64,000 nucleotides of DNA from Amycolatopsis sp. cg9 (GCF_041346945.1 NZ_CP166850.1:3968001-4032000), one strand, 5' to 3'; counted from the first letter of the stretch, positions 1 to 7,838 are shown. Made by a program: numbers and translations. The notes: a model not told the origin generated them from the sequence alone.

Positions 1-395
1 TCGCGCCCGCGCACGAGCGCGCGTTGTCCGAATGGGCGGTGCGGGAGCACGGCTCGGAATTCCTGTTCGTCACCGGCTACCCGATGGCGAAACGGCCGTT
101 CTACACGCACCCGGACCCGGCGCGGCCCGGCTACTCGAACAGCTTCGACCTGCTCTTCCGCGGCCTGGAACTGGTGACCGGCGGCCAGCGCCTGCACCGG
201 CACGCCGACTACCTCGCGGTGCTCGGGGACGACGCGCCCGCGTATGCCGACTACCTGCAGGCGTTCGCGCACGGGATGCCGCCCCACGGCGGCTTCGCGA
301 TCGGTCTGGAACGCTGGACCGCGCGCCTGTTCGGTGCCGCGAACGTCCGGGAGGTCACGCTGTTCCCGCGCGACCTGCACCGGCTGACCCCGTGA
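1..395 (+). CDS. Aspartyl/asparaginyl-type tRNA synthetase, C-terminal part (partial at left edge)
   Basis: Only the end of the gene is in the window; the frame is open from base 3 and stops with TGA at 393-395. The visible ~130 residues carry the class II synthetase motif 3 (GFAIGLERW, with the ATP-binding Arg) and the closing NVREVTLFPRD and RLTP of the AspRS/AsnRS subclass IIb. The enzyme would activate Asp (or Asn) and charge tRNA. The compact C-terminus without a GAD insertion resembles the archaeal-type, often non-discriminating AspRS. The N-terminal anticodon-binding domain is outside the window, so I cannot tell whether this is the housekeeping copy or a paralogue. The next gene begins 8 bases downstream and is probably co-transcribed. 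Confidence 0.85.
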   Translation, partial: APAHERALSEWAVREHGSEFLFVTGYPMAKRPFYTHPDPARPGYSNSFDLLFRGLELVTGGQRLHRHADYLAVLGDDAPAYADYLQAFAHGMPPHGGFAIGLERWTARLFGAANVREVTLFPRDLHRLTP

Positions 396-403
396 GGAGC
401 AGC

Positions 404-1219
404 ATGACCGCACGCCGGCTCTGGGCGGCCGTCGAACCGTTGCACGCCGTCGTCTACTTCGCGCCCGAGACCGCGGCGGCGGCCAAGGCGGTGGGGCTGC
501 GGGGCTACTGGATGGGCTACTTCGCGGGCCGGCTGGCGCCACTGGGCCCGATCGGCCCGGAGCCGGCGGCCGCGGTGCTGTTCGGCTTCGCCCCGGCGAT
601 GGTGGCGCGGGCCCTGCCGGACGCGTGGTCGTTCGCCGCACCCGCGGCCGTTCTCGAGTCCCGGATCGAGGCGGTGTCGGCGGCGGTGCCCGCGGTGCCG
701 GAACTGGCCTCACTGCTGTGGCGCGCGGTCGGCGCGTGCGATTTCGGCGGCCGCCCGCTGGCGGCGGCGTGGGCGGCGGTCCCGAAGCCCGCGGACCCGG
801 CGGCCGCGCTGTGGCTGGCGGCGACGATCCTGCGCGAGCACCGCGGCGACGGCCACGTCCTGGCGGCGGTCCACGCGGGCTTGAGCGGCCTGGAGACGAC
901 ACTCACCCACATCGGCGACGACGTGATCGGCCGGGCGGACGTCCAGCCCCACCGGGGCTGGTCGGACGAGCAGTGGGACGCGGCAGCGGACCGCCTGCGG
1001 TCCCGCGGGGTGCTCGACGCGGCGGGCCGGCTGACCGAGGCGGGCCGGGACCTGCGCCGCCGTGTCGAGGCCGACACGGATCGGCTGGCCGCGGCGCCGG
1101 TGTCGGAGCTGGGTGATGACTTCGAACGGGTGCTGGAGCTGGCGGTCCCCTTGAGCCGAGCGGTGATCGATCGCGGCTTGGTCCCGGTGCCGAACCCGAT
1201 GGGCGTGCCCCGGCCTTGA
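404..1219 (+). CDS. SalK/SCO6745-like protein
   Basis: A 271-residue protein starting at ATG 404, just after a GAGGAG ribosome site that overlaps the end of the synthetase gene. It looks like the actinobacterial SCO6745/SalK family: an N-terminal helix-rich half opening with LWAAVEPLHAVVYFAPE, and a C-terminal winged-helix-like region (WDAAADRLRSRGVLD, then LTEAGRDLRRRVE) that resembles MarR-type recognition and wing segments. SalK itself is known only as a putative regulator near lantibiotic genes; a biochemical role is not established. No signal peptide or membrane segment. A transcriptional or ligand-sensing role is inference. The 3' end faces a convergent gene across a repeat-containing gap. 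Confidence 0.7.
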   Translation: MTARRLWAAVEPLHAVVYFAPETAAAAKAVGLRGYWMGYFAGRLAPLGPIGPEPAAAVLFGFAPAMVARALPDAWSFAAPAAVLESRIEAVSAAVPAVPELASLLWRAVGACDFGGRPLAAAWAAVPKPADPAAALWLAATILREHRGDGHVLAAVHAGLSGLETTLTHIGDDVIGRADVQPHRGWSDEQWDAAADRLRSRGVLDAAGRLTEAGRDLRRRVEADTDRLAAAPVSELGDDFERVLELAVPLSRAVIDRGLVPVPNPMGVPRP

Positions 1220-1292
1220 GGCGGGCCGCGGGGCGGACCCGCGCCTGCCGCAGCGACTGGCCCGGCGAAGTCGCGCGCATGGCCGCGGCGGT

Positions 1293-1435
1293 GTCGCGAA
1301 TGAGTCATTCGGGACCACGGAGGCCGCGAATGAGTCATTCGGGACCACGGAGGCCGCGAATGAGTCATTCGGGACCACGGAGGCCGCGAATGAGTCATTC
1401 GGGACCACGGAGGCCGCGAATGAGTCATTCGCGAC
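1293..1435. repeat. Five-copy 30-bp tandem array with palindromic core
   Basis: The gap 1220-1527 between convergent genes holds five copies of the core GAATGAGTCATTC at 1298, 1328, 1358, 1388 and 1418, exactly 30 bp apart. Each core is a perfect inverted repeat (GAATGA/TCATTC around a central G). The linkers, GGGACCACGGAGGCCGC, are identical. The left border (GTCGC before the first core) and right border (GCGAC after the last) are complementary, as if one 23-bp palindrome had been split by tandem duplication. There are no unique spacers, so it is not CRISPR. The array could act as a terminator for both genes. The rest of the gap shows nothing recognisable. Confidence 0.9.
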
Positions 1436-1527
1436 CCCCGGCGGCGGCCACGGGCCTGGCTTTCGACGTCACCCGGGCCGGCGGGCAGCCCCTTCCCGCC
1501 GGCCCGGGTCCCCGGGTTCCCCCGAGG

Positions 1528-2358
1528 TCATTCCTCCGCGCGGCTCGCCTGGCGCCGCAGGAGGTCGTACTGGCAGCTCAGCTCGTGGGCCTGGTCCTCG
1601 TACTCGCGCTTCGCCGCGAGGAACGGCCGCACGCTGTCGCTGTAGTGGCGCAGGTCGTCCTGCTCCAGGGAGCCGTCGCGGAAGGCCGTCCAGAACACGA
1701 GCGTCGCCGACACCACCATCACCAGGGCGACCAGCACCGCCATCAGCACGGCGAGGTCGTTCATGCCGGACAGCACGCCCTCCGTGTACACCCGGACGAA
1801 CATCACCACGCCCATCAGCCCGACCAGCAGCCCCACCGTGACCAGGCTGAGCTTCGACCCCGCCGACAGCTTCGGCCAGTCCAGCTGCCGCTTGGCGTTC
1901 TTGTGCTGGCGCTGGTTGTGGCCTAGGTGGTGCAACGCCGTCGCCGCGCCGCCGGTGGCCAGCACCGAGATCACGATGCTGATCGCCAGCGGCAGGCCGA
2001 GCGGGTCGCTCCAGTCGACGTTGAACACGGAACTGGCCAGCCACAACATGATCGGCAGGTCGACCACCGTCACCGTGAGCAGCGTCAGCACTCGCGTCAC
2101 GCGGCCGACGCGGCGGTGGCGCAGGCTGCCGCGCAGCTGCTCCAGCTCGATCAGCCGGTCGATCAGCTCGGCGCGGGCCTGCGCCTCGCCGACGGTCAGG
2201 TTCTGGCCGTGCGGGCCCACGACGTGGCCGTCCATCGCGCGGGTGGAGCGGTAGGTCAGCTCCTGCACGCGCGCGAGGAGCAGATCGCCGGCGGGCGCCT
2301 CGGCGCGCGGCCGCGGCTGGGGCAGTGGCAGGTTTCTCGTCTGGTCGGTGCTGGTCAT
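1528..2358 (-). CDS. Membrane protein with four predicted transmembrane helices
   Basis: A 276-residue protein starting at ATG 2358, eight bases after an AGGAGG site. After a charged N-terminal region of ~95 residues (Arg/Glu-rich, probably helical) come four hydrophobic segments in two pairs: VLTLLTVTVVDLPIMLWLA and LPLAISIVISVLATGGAA, then LSLVTVGLLVGLMGVVMF and LAVLMAVLVALVMVVSAT. It ends with a charged ~45-residue tail that looks coiled. I do not recognise the family. It lies 20 bp downstream of the OmpA-domain lipoprotein gene, same strand, so the two probably form an operon for a cell-envelope assembly. The charged ends are predicted cytoplasmic. Confidence 0.75.
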   Translation of the reverse strand: MTSTDQTRNLPLPQPRPRAEAPAGDLLLARVQELTYRSTRAMDGHVVGPHGQNLTVGEAQARAELIDRLIELEQLRGSLRHRRVGRVTRVLTLLTVTVVDLPIMLWLASSVFNVDWSDPLGLPLAISIVISVLATGGAATALHHLGHNQRQHKNAKRQLDWPKLSAGSKLSLVTVGLLVGLMGVVMFVRVYTEGVLSGMNDLAVLMAVLVALVMVVSATLVFWTAFRDGSLEQDDLRHYSDSVRPFLAAKREYEDQAHELSCQYDLLRRQASRAEE

Positions 2359-2378
2359 GGCCGTGCCTCCTGGTCTGG

Positions 2379-3620
2379 CTACGAACTCGGGCCGGTGCCC
2401 TGGTACGTGATCTCCACCCGCCTCATCCGGGCCGCCGCCGCTTCGTCGAACCGCCCGCCGGTCATCGCGGTGACCCCGGGTTCGGTGCCGGTGCCGGTGG
2501 CGTCGACCCGCTGGGTCACGCCGGCCCCGGTGAGCGCGCCGGCGACGGCACGCGCTCGTTGTTCCGCCAGTTCCCGCCGCCCCGCGTCGGTCGACCCGGG
2601 CGGGTCGGCCGCGAAGCCGCGGACGGTGACCGGCGCGTTCGACCGGCCGGCCGTGATGCTGCCCGCCAGCGACCGCAGCAGGTCGCTGGCGGATTCGGAG
2701 AGCACCGCGGAGTCCCCGGCGAAGCCGAGCGCGGCGTCCGAAACCGTGGTGGTGACCTCGCCCCGCGGGCCGGTCACCGACGTCACCCCCGGCACGGGCA
2801 CGACCGGCGTCGCCGCGGTGGCCCGCGACGGCTCGGCCGGCACCCGGCTCTGGTCGACGTCGCAGGCGGCCGCCCCGGCCGCCCGGCAGATCGCCTGCCA
2901 GTACGCGCCCAGCCGGTCGCGCGCCGGCGCGGGCAGCGGCGGCTGCGGCCCGGCGACCGACCCGAGCCCGGCGAAGACGACGTGCCAGCCGTCCAGCCGC
3001 GGCAATTGCCGGGCCGCGGTCAGCTGCCCGGCGACGGCCGCCGGGTCCGCCGCCCAGCCGACCTGCCGAAGGTCGAAGGCCCCGCCGGTGCTCAGGCCGC
3101 TGCTGTCCACGACCAGGGTCCCGGCGGGCACGCCGCGGACGGCGTCGGCGATGCCGGCGAGCAGGTCGAGCCCGCTCTTGCGCGCCACCGTGGCACCGAT
3201 CGCGTCGACGGCGCTCGCCACGTTCCGGTCGATCAGCGACGGCCGGGAAAGGCCGTGTTCCAGGGAACCGTCGGCCCGCCGCGGAGTGAGCACGACCGAG
3301 CGCCGGTCCCCGCCGTCCGCGGCCGAGATCAGCACGACGCTGCTCTTGCCCGAGCCCTGCTGCGAGACGTTCCCGCTGTTCGCGGCGTCGCGCAGCACGG
3401 CGAGAACGGCATCGGTGACGGCGGCCCGCGGCTCGTTCGCCGTCCCGCTGACGACCACGACCACCCGGTCCCCACCGGTGGGGACGATGTTCCGCGCGGG
3501 CACCGCGCAGCCGCCCACGACGGCGCCGAGGACCATCATCCCGGCAAATGCCGTCCGAGTGACACGTACCGGCCGCGATGTCGCCTTCCGCAGGCTGAGC
3601 GGGGTGTTCTTGAGCTGCAT
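2379..3620 (-). CDS. OmpA-domain lipoprotein-like exported protein
   Basis: A 413-residue protein. Residues ~22-38 form a hydrophobic signal (AFAGMMVLGAVVGGC) ending in a plausible lipobox with Cys ~38, so export and lipid anchoring are likely. A long middle region (~60-270) has no motif I recognise. The C-terminal ~100 residues match the OmpA/MotB peptidoglycan-associating fold: LSESASDLLRSLA, VTVRGFAADPPGS, RRELAEQRARAVAGAL, and the closing RRVEITYQ. OmpA-like domains bind meso-diaminopimelate in peptidoglycan. First gene of a two-gene operon with the membrane protein downstream, suggesting an envelope-tethered complex. The promoter is probably in 3621-3700. Confidence 0.75.
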   Translation of the reverse strand: MQLKNTPLSLRKATSRPVRVTRTAFAGMMVLGAVVGGCAVPARNIVPTGGDRVVVVVSGTANEPRAAVTDAVLAVLRDAANSGNVSQQGSGKSSVVLISAADGGDRRSVVLTPRRADGSLEHGLSRPSLIDRNVASAVDAIGATVARKSGLDLLAGIADAVRGVPAGTLVVDSSGLSTGGAFDLRQVGWAADPAAVAGQLTAARQLPRLDGWHVVFAGLGSVAGPQPPLPAPARDRLGAYWQAICRAAGAAACDVDQSRVPAEPSRATAATPVVPVPGVTSVTGPRGEVTTTVSDAALGFAGDSAVLSESASDLLRSLAGSITAGRSNAPVTVRGFAADPPGSTDAGRRELAEQRARAVAGALTGAGVTQRVDATGTGTEPGVTAMTGGRFDEAAAARMRRVEITYQGTGPSS

Positions 3621-3676
3621 GACGACCTCCCGACGGTCGATGACGCAAACTCAGGTTGGCATTTGCCCTGTAACAA

Positions 3677-3688
3677 TGTCAATTGACA
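3677..3688. promoter_or_regulatory. Perfect palindrome TGTCAATTGACA in divergent gap
   Basis: A 12-bp perfect palindrome in the 252-bp gap between the divergent OmpA-like gene and the PfkB-like gene. Each half reads TTGACA outward, a consensus -35 hexamer, so the site could hold back-to-back -35 elements or an operator. No convincing -10 box sits at 16-18 bp on either side, which lowers the case for a sigma70 promoter here. It lies ~57 bp upstream of the OmpA-like start. The surrounding DNA is locally AT-richer than the window. Confidence 0.4.
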
Positions 3689-3872
3689 ATGCGATGACAA
3701 GTGGAAGCGGTCCCTGGTCGACGCCCTTTGTGTGATCAGAGAGCGCTGAACGCCGGAGTCAAACGGGCCGAATGGAGCAACTTCGCGGCCCCGTTGCGAC
3801 GGGTGGCGGGATCGCGACGCGCAAGTGCCATGCGGAGAAGGGCAAGTGACATCCGAGGGGTAGGCTGAGGCG

Positions 3873-5342
3873 ATGGCGAGATACGACGCCACCGTCGAGG
3901 GCGTCCGGAGCGTCTTCCTCAAGCTGAGGACGCGCAGCGGGCTCACTGTCGAGCGCCTCGACGCCACCGAGGTCGACGTCCGCCTGCTCGCCGAGCTGCC
4001 CGCCGTCCGCCGCCGCGTCCGGGAGACCGGCGCGTCCGAGGGCGAAGCGATCGTCCACGTCGTGACCGCGGCCGTCGCCGCGCTCGACCCGGCCGACCTC
4101 CTGATCGCGGACGCCGCGCTGGCCCTCGGTGTCCTCCGCGCGCGCGTGGGCACGCACCCCGAGGTCGAGCGCCTCTACGCCGACGACCTCGGCGAGCGCC
4201 GCCGCGCGCTGGCGGAGGGGTGGGACGCCCTGCACGCGCTGGTCGGCGTCTCGAGCGAGTACCCGCCGCCGACGGTCCGCAGCCTCCGCGGCTCGATCGA
4301 GACCCGGACGCTGGGCGTGCTGGCCGAACGCTGCGTCCACGACGTCGAGCCCGTGGTGGCCGAGCCCGCCGGCGACACCGTGGGTGCCGTCGTGGTGGTC
4401 GGCAGCGCCGTGACCGACCACGTCGTGGTTTCCGACGAGCTGCCCGACGTCGGCGAGGCCGTCCAGGCGCAGTCGTTCGACGTGCACCCGGGCGGGAAGG
4501 GCCTCCTCCTCGCGGTTGCCGGTCGCCGCCTCGGCCTCGACGCGCGGCTCGTCACCGCGATCGGCGGCGACTCCCAGGCCCGGGACCTGCTGCAGTTCAT
4601 GCGCAAGGAAGGCCTGTCGACCGCGCTGGTCAAGGAAACCCCCGGCGTCGCCAACCCGCGTGCCCTGGTGCTCGTGAGCCAGACCGGCGAGACCCGGTAC
4701 CTCGGCTGGATGAACAAGGACGAAGTTTCGCTGTCCAGAGAGGACCTTCGCGCGTCGCGTGTCCGGGACGCGATGGCCGAGGCGGACGCCGTGCTGGTCA
4801 CCCTCGAACCGCCGATGGACACGATCAAGTGGGCGCTGTCGGCCTCGGCCGCGCAGGCGCGGAAACCCCTGGTGCTGTTGCAGGCTTCGCCGCCCCGCAC
4901 CGCTCCGCAGCAGCTCTACCGGCTCCTGCGCGGGGTCGACTACCTCGTCGGCCGCGAAGGCGAGCTGCGCCGGCTGCTGTCCGATCCGGACAGTCCACAA
5001 ACGATCGACGAGCTGGCCCGCTCGCTGCTCGCCCTCGGGGTGGGCGCGGTCTGTGTTGTCGAGAACTTTGGTTGTAGTATCCGCTCGAGCGTGATCTCCC
5101 GCGACATCGAGGGCCCGCCGGTCCCGCTCGACGACGCTCCAGGCGTGCGCGAAGCTTTTTCCGCGGCGCTGATCCAAAAACTCATTCAAGAGGGTGCCGG
5201 CCGGAGCCGCGAGGAAGCCCTGCACTGGGCGATCGCGGCGATGGCGACGAACCCGACCCTCGACGAGATCGCCGACTCGATGCCGGGTCTCGAGGAGGTC
5301 GAGCGAACCCTCGAGACCGAACAGACCATGGAGACACCGTGA
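3873..5342 (+). CDS. PfkB/ribokinase-fold protein with N-terminal extension and altered catalytic motif
   Basis: 489 residues. Residues ~1-150 form an extra N-terminal domain rich in Arg/Leu/Glu that I cannot name. From ~155 to 440 it has the ribokinase fold: VVVVGSAVTDHVV, then the sugar-site HPGGKGLLLAVAGRRLG (the GGKG signature) and AIGGDSQARDLL. The C-terminal PfkB signature is degenerate. Where active kinases have D-x-x-G-A-G-D, this protein has DDAPG-V-R-E (Gly424 to Glu427), so the anion hole and catalytic Asp are changed. It may be a pseudokinase or sugar-nucleoside sensor. Start: TAGGCT lies six bases before ATG 3873, suggesting a leaderless message. The stop overlaps the next start (GTGA), so the two proteins are made together. 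Confidence 0.75.
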   Translation: MARYDATVEGVRSVFLKLRTRSGLTVERLDATEVDVRLLAELPAVRRRVRETGASEGEAIVHVVTAAVAALDPADLLIADAALALGVLRARVGTHPEVERLYADDLGERRRALAEGWDALHALVGVSSEYPPPTVRSLRGSIETRTLGVLAERCVHDVEPVVAEPAGDTVGAVVVVGSAVTDHVVVSDELPDVGEAVQAQSFDVHPGGKGLLLAVAGRRLGLDARLVTAIGGDSQARDLLQFMRKEGLSTALVKETPGVANPRALVLVSQTGETRYLGWMNKDEVSLSREDLRASRVRDAMAEADAVLVTLEPPMDTIKWALSASAAQARKPLVLLQASPPRTAPQQLYRLLRGVDYLVGREGELRRLLSDPDSPQTIDELARSLLALGVGAVCVVENFGCSIRSSVISRDIEGPPVPLDDAPGVREAFSAALIQKLIQEGAGRSREEALHWAIAAMATNPTLDEIADSMPGLEEVERTLETEQTMETP

Positions 5343-5929
5343 CCGGATCAGTGGTGCACCAGCTGGAGGGAGCGGAGGGGGCGTTCCGCGCGATCGTCCT
5401 CGACGGCGGGCCCGGGTGGATGAACCCGCCGAGCGCGGCGGTGTACGGCACGCCGTCGAACGGCTGCCCCGTCCGCATCCACTCCCGGTGCCTCTACGGC
5501 GAAATCTTCGAGTCGACGAACTGCGACTGCCGGTGGCAGCTGCAGGAATCCCTCCGCATCATCCGGAAGCACGGCTCGGGCGTGCTGGTGTACCTCGACC
5601 AGGAAGGCCGCGGCGCCGGCTTGTTCGCGAAAGCGGAGGGCTACGAGCTGTCGCAGAAGCAGGGCCTGGACACCTTCGCGAGCTACGCGGCACTCGGCTA
5701 CAAGGCCGACAGCCGGTCTTACGAGGACGCCGCGGCCCTGCTCGCGCAGTTCGATCTCACTTCGGTGCAGCTGCTGACCAACAACCCCGCCAAGATCTCG
5801 GCGCTCGAGGCGGCGGGCATCCAGGCGGAGATGCGCCAGCTGGTGCAGCCGGACCCGAGCCGCGAGACGGTGCGGTACCTGGCGGCCAAGGAAGTGCACG
5901 GGCACGCGATCCTCCCGCGGCCCGCCTGA
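5339..5929 (+). CDS. GTP cyclohydrolase II-like (RibA-family) protein
   Basis: 196 residues, the size of a stand-alone GTP cyclohydrolase II. The family converts GTP to 2,5-diamino-6-ribosylaminopyrimidinone phosphate, formate and pyrophosphate, the first step of riboflavin and deazaflavin supply. The zinc site is intact (HSRC with Cys51, then NCDC with Cys62 and Cys64), as are DQEGRG (87-92), QGLDTF, the R-x-Y pair and LLTNNPAK. Several positions differ from housekeeping RibA (Arg and Tyr around the first Cys, EST before NCDC), and no DHBP synthase domain is fused. It is therefore likely a paralogue with a special role, perhaps for a pathway-specific pteridine or flavin-like product. GTG start 5339 overlaps the upstream stop. 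Confidence 0.85.
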   Translation: MTGSVVHQLEGAEGAFRAIVLDGGPGWMNPPSAAVYGTPSNGCPVRIHSRCLYGEIFESTNCDCRWQLQESLRIIRKHGSGVLVYLDQEGRGAGLFAKAEGYELSQKQGLDTFASYAALGYKADSRSYEDAAALLAQFDLTSVQLLTNNPAKISALEAAGIQAEMRQLVQPDPSRETVRYLAAKEVHGHAILPRPA

Positions 5930-5942
5930 GCCTCCCTGTCGA

Positions 5943-5985
5943 TTCCGGGTGCGCTCGTTCGACGCACCGGTGTACGCACCCGGAA
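5943..5985. promoter_or_regulatory. 11-bp inverted repeat just upstream of the SDR ribosome site
   Basis: TTCCGGGTGCG (5943-5953) pairs perfectly with CGCACCCGGAA (5975-5985) across a 21-base loop. It follows the RibA-like stop by 13 bases and ends three bases before the AGGAGGA of the next gene. It may be a weak terminator for the PfkB/RibA-like pair or a hairpin or operator affecting the SDR gene. No T-tract follows. Confidence 0.5.
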
Positions 5986-5997
5986 CCAGGAGGATCC

Positions 5998-6753
5998 ATG
6001 ACGCTGCTCGCAGGCAAGAACGCCGTCGTCTACGGCGCCGGCGGCCGGATCGGCTCGGCCGTCGCCGCCGCGTTCGCCGAGGAAGGGGCCACCGTTTTCC
6101 TCGCCGGCCGGACGCTGTCCCGGCTGGACGAGGTGGCCGGGCGGATCCGGGCCGCCGGTGGTGCGGCCGAGACCGCCGAAGTCGACGCCCTCGACGAGCG
6201 GGCCGTCGACGAGCACGCCGACGCCGTCGCCGCGCGGGGTGGGCTGCACGTGTCGTTCAACCTCATCTCGCACGGCGACGTCCAGGGCACGCCGTTGGCC
6301 GACATGGCGCTAGCGGACTACGAACGGCCGGTGCTGACCGCCGTGCGCACCCAGTTCCTGACCGCCCGCGCGGCGGCCCGGCACATGATCGGGCAGCGGT
6401 CCGGCGCCATCCTGCTGTTCGGCGGGGCGGGGGAGCCGATGCGCGAGTTCGCCGTCGGCGGGCTGCAGGTGGCCTTCCACGCGCTCGAGGCGATGCGCCG
6501 CCAGCTCGCCGCCGAGCTGGGGCCGCACGGGATCCGGACGGTGACGCTGCGGACGGGCGGCATCACGGAGGTGCTCCCGGCCGGCTTCCCGGGCCGCGAC
6601 GCGATCGAGGCGAACATCGTCGGCAAGACGATGCTCGGCCGCGCGGCCACCTTGGCGGACGTCGGCGCGGTGGCGGCGTTCGTCGCGTCCGACCGCGCCC
6701 GCACGATGACGGCGGCCACGGTCAACGTCAGCTGCGGTGCCTTGGTGGACTAG
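5998..6753 (+). CDS. Short-chain dehydrogenase/reductase (SDR), possibly atypical
   Basis: 251 residues; ATG 5998 follows an excellent AGGAGGA at 5988-5994. The Rossmann start is clear: NAVVYGAGGRIGSAVAAAF is the cofactor-binding Gly motif and FLAGRTLSRLDEV supplies the Arg that favours NADP. The usual Ser-Tyr-x-x-x-Lys triad is not clear: after ILLFGGAGEP the expected Tyr/Lys segment reads VGGLQVAFHALEAMRR, so Tyr appears replaced and catalysis may be altered. The C-terminal end (TAATVNVSCG) is standard for SDRs. Substrate unknown. The stop shares the tetranucleotide CTAG (6750-6753) with the stop of the convergent gene. Confidence 0.8.
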   Translation: MTLLAGKNAVVYGAGGRIGSAVAAAFAEEGATVFLAGRTLSRLDEVAGRIRAAGGAAETAEVDALDERAVDEHADAVAARGGLHVSFNLISHGDVQGTPLADMALADYERPVLTAVRTQFLTARAAARHMIGQRSGAILLFGGAGEPMREFAVGGLQVAFHALEAMRRQLAAELGPHGIRTVTLRTGGITEVLPAGFPGRDAIEANIVGKTMLGRAATLADVGAVAAFVASDRARTMTAATVNVSCGALVD

Positions 6754-7157
6754 CGGCGGGACGAGATCTGCTGGACCGCCCAGGCGTTGCCGTCCGGGTC
6801 GGTGAAGAAGACGAAGCCCACGTTGTCCAGGTCGGCCTTCCCGTCCCAGGGACCCGCGCCGATGACCTGGATCTCGCCCGCGTCGACCCCGCGTTCCAGC
6901 AGTTCCGCGTGCGCCTTCGGGAGGTCCTTGACGACGAGCTGCAGGCCCTTCAGCGACCCCGGCGGCATGTCCGGCACCGCGCCCTTGCCGATCACCACCG
7001 AGCAGCCCGAGCCCGGTGGGGTCAGCTGGACGATCCGGACGCCGTCCGCGGGCGCCACGTCGTGGTCGAGGGTGAACCCGAGCTGATCGGCGTAGAAGGC
7101 TTTGGCGCGGTCGATGTCGGACACCGGCACCACGACCACTTCGAGCGTCCATTCCAT
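6750..7157 (-). CDS. VOC/glyoxalase-fold protein
   Basis: 135 residues, one vicinal-oxygen-chelate domain made of two beta-alpha-beta-beta-beta modules. The first starts VVVVPVSDIDRAKAFYADQLG and the second includes FFTDPDGNAWAVQQ, both standard family signatures. These proteins are glyoxalases, dioxygenases, fosfomycin- or bleomycin-type resistance proteins, or small-molecule binders; the sequence does not decide which. ATG 7157 is preferred over upstream in-frame codons because the extra residues are not VOC-like. It begins 10 bp after the CGNR regulator gene ends, so the two are probably one transcript. Confidence 0.8.
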   Translation of the reverse strand: MEWTLEVVVVPVSDIDRAKAFYADQLGFTLDHDVAPADGVRIVQLTPPGSGCSVVIGKGAVPDMPPGSLKGLQLVVKDLPKAHAELLERGVDAGEIQVIGAGPWDGKADLDNVGFVFFTDPDGNAWAVQQISSRR

Positions 7158-7167
7158 GGGGGAGACG

Positions 7168-7737
7168 CTACTCGGCCGAAGCCCCGCGCTGCTCGACCAC
7201 GAGGCGCTGGTGACGGGCCGCGCGGACCCGGTCACCGCAGGTCGTGGAGCACCAGCGGCGGCGGGCGTGCTCCCGGAAGAAGAAGCGGACGCAGCCGTGG
7301 GCCTCGCACGGGCGGACCAGCCGGCCGAGGTCGCCGCCGACGACGTCGATCGCGTCGCGAGCCAGCGCCGCGACCGCCTCGTCGACGGTGCCCGGCCGGG
7401 TGCTGCGCCACTCGCGCAGCGGGCCGCCCCGCCAGACGAGCTGGGGTGCGGCGGCGTCGGCGCGGGCGGCCGCGTTCACCACCGCCACGGCGGCGGCGTC
7501 CGGGACGCGGTCGTCCGCCAGCGCGGCCAGCAGCTCGCGGACGGCGCCGCGCAGTTCGGCGAGGCGCGCCACGTCGGCCGGCCCCAGTGGTGCCGCCGCC
7601 AGTTCGCGCCGGCGCAGCCAGGCCGCGGCGCCGTGCGGTTCGGCGAGGTCGTCGACGTCGCCGTTCGCGCTCGACCGCCGGGTGTTGACCAGCGCCAGCG
7701 CGGGCGAGCGGTCCTCGCCGGGTGCCGCAGTGACCAC
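7168..7737 (-). CDS. CGNR zinc-finger (ABATE domain) transcriptional regulator
   Basis: 189 residues, GTG start 7737 preceded by GGGAGG. The N-terminal ~130 residues fit the ABATE stress-induced domain, beginning ALALVNTRRS with LRELRGAVRELL-type helices. The C-terminal zinc finger is CEAHGC, FFFREHARRRWCS and TTCGDR; the family's eponymous CGNR reads CGDR here. Such proteins are DNA-binding regulators in actinomycetes. It is divergent from a dehalogenase-like hydrolase across a 101-bp gap with a strong promoter and inverted repeat, and upstream of the VOC gene. It probably controls itself, the VOC gene and the hydrolase; that is inference. Confidence 0.85.
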   Translation of the reverse strand: MVTAAPGEDRSPALALVNTRRSSANGDVDDLAEPHGAAAWLRRRELAAAPLGPADVARLAELRGAVRELLAALADDRVPDAAAVAVVNAAARADAAAPQLVWRGGPLREWRSTRPGTVDEAVAALARDAIDVVGGDLGRLVRPCEAHGCVRFFFREHARRRWCSTTCGDRVRAARHQRLVVEQRGASAE

Positions 7738-7777
7738 ATCCGCCTCCCGAATCCGGTGCCCGGTTTTCCCCGGCCCG

Positions 7778-7825
7778 TTGACAGCCTACCTGTCTCATGG
7801 ATAAATAAAAAAGTAACCATGAGAC
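7778..7825 (+). promoter_or_regulatory. Sigma70 promoter overlapped by a 9-bp inverted repeat
   Basis: A consensus TTGACA (7778-7783) stands 16-17 bp from GATAAA/ATAAAT (7800-7806). A perfect inverted repeat, GTCTCATGG (7792-7800) and CCATGAGAC (7817-7825), brackets a 16-bp A/T-rich spacer. One arm lies in the promoter spacer, the other just downstream of the transcription start, a layout typical of repressor control. A possible TAGGCT -10 for the divergent CGNR gene lies at 7783-7788 on the other strand, so one bound dimer could block both promoters. Confidence 0.7.
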
Positions 7826-7838
7826 GCAGGAGGAACCG

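Noticed and set aside
1293..1435. CRISPR array
   Set aside because: Copies are directly tandem with identical linkers and no unique spacers, and no cas gene is in the window.
1216..1926. Plus-strand gene encoding Met-Ser-His-Ser-Gly-Pro repeats
   Set aside because: The repeat peptide comes from the palindromic DNA array; the remainder is antisense to the membrane protein gene.
3759..5225. Long minus-strand frame opposite the PfkB-like gene
   Set aside because: Composition is that of antisense GC-rich DNA; the plus-strand frame has clear ribokinase motifs.
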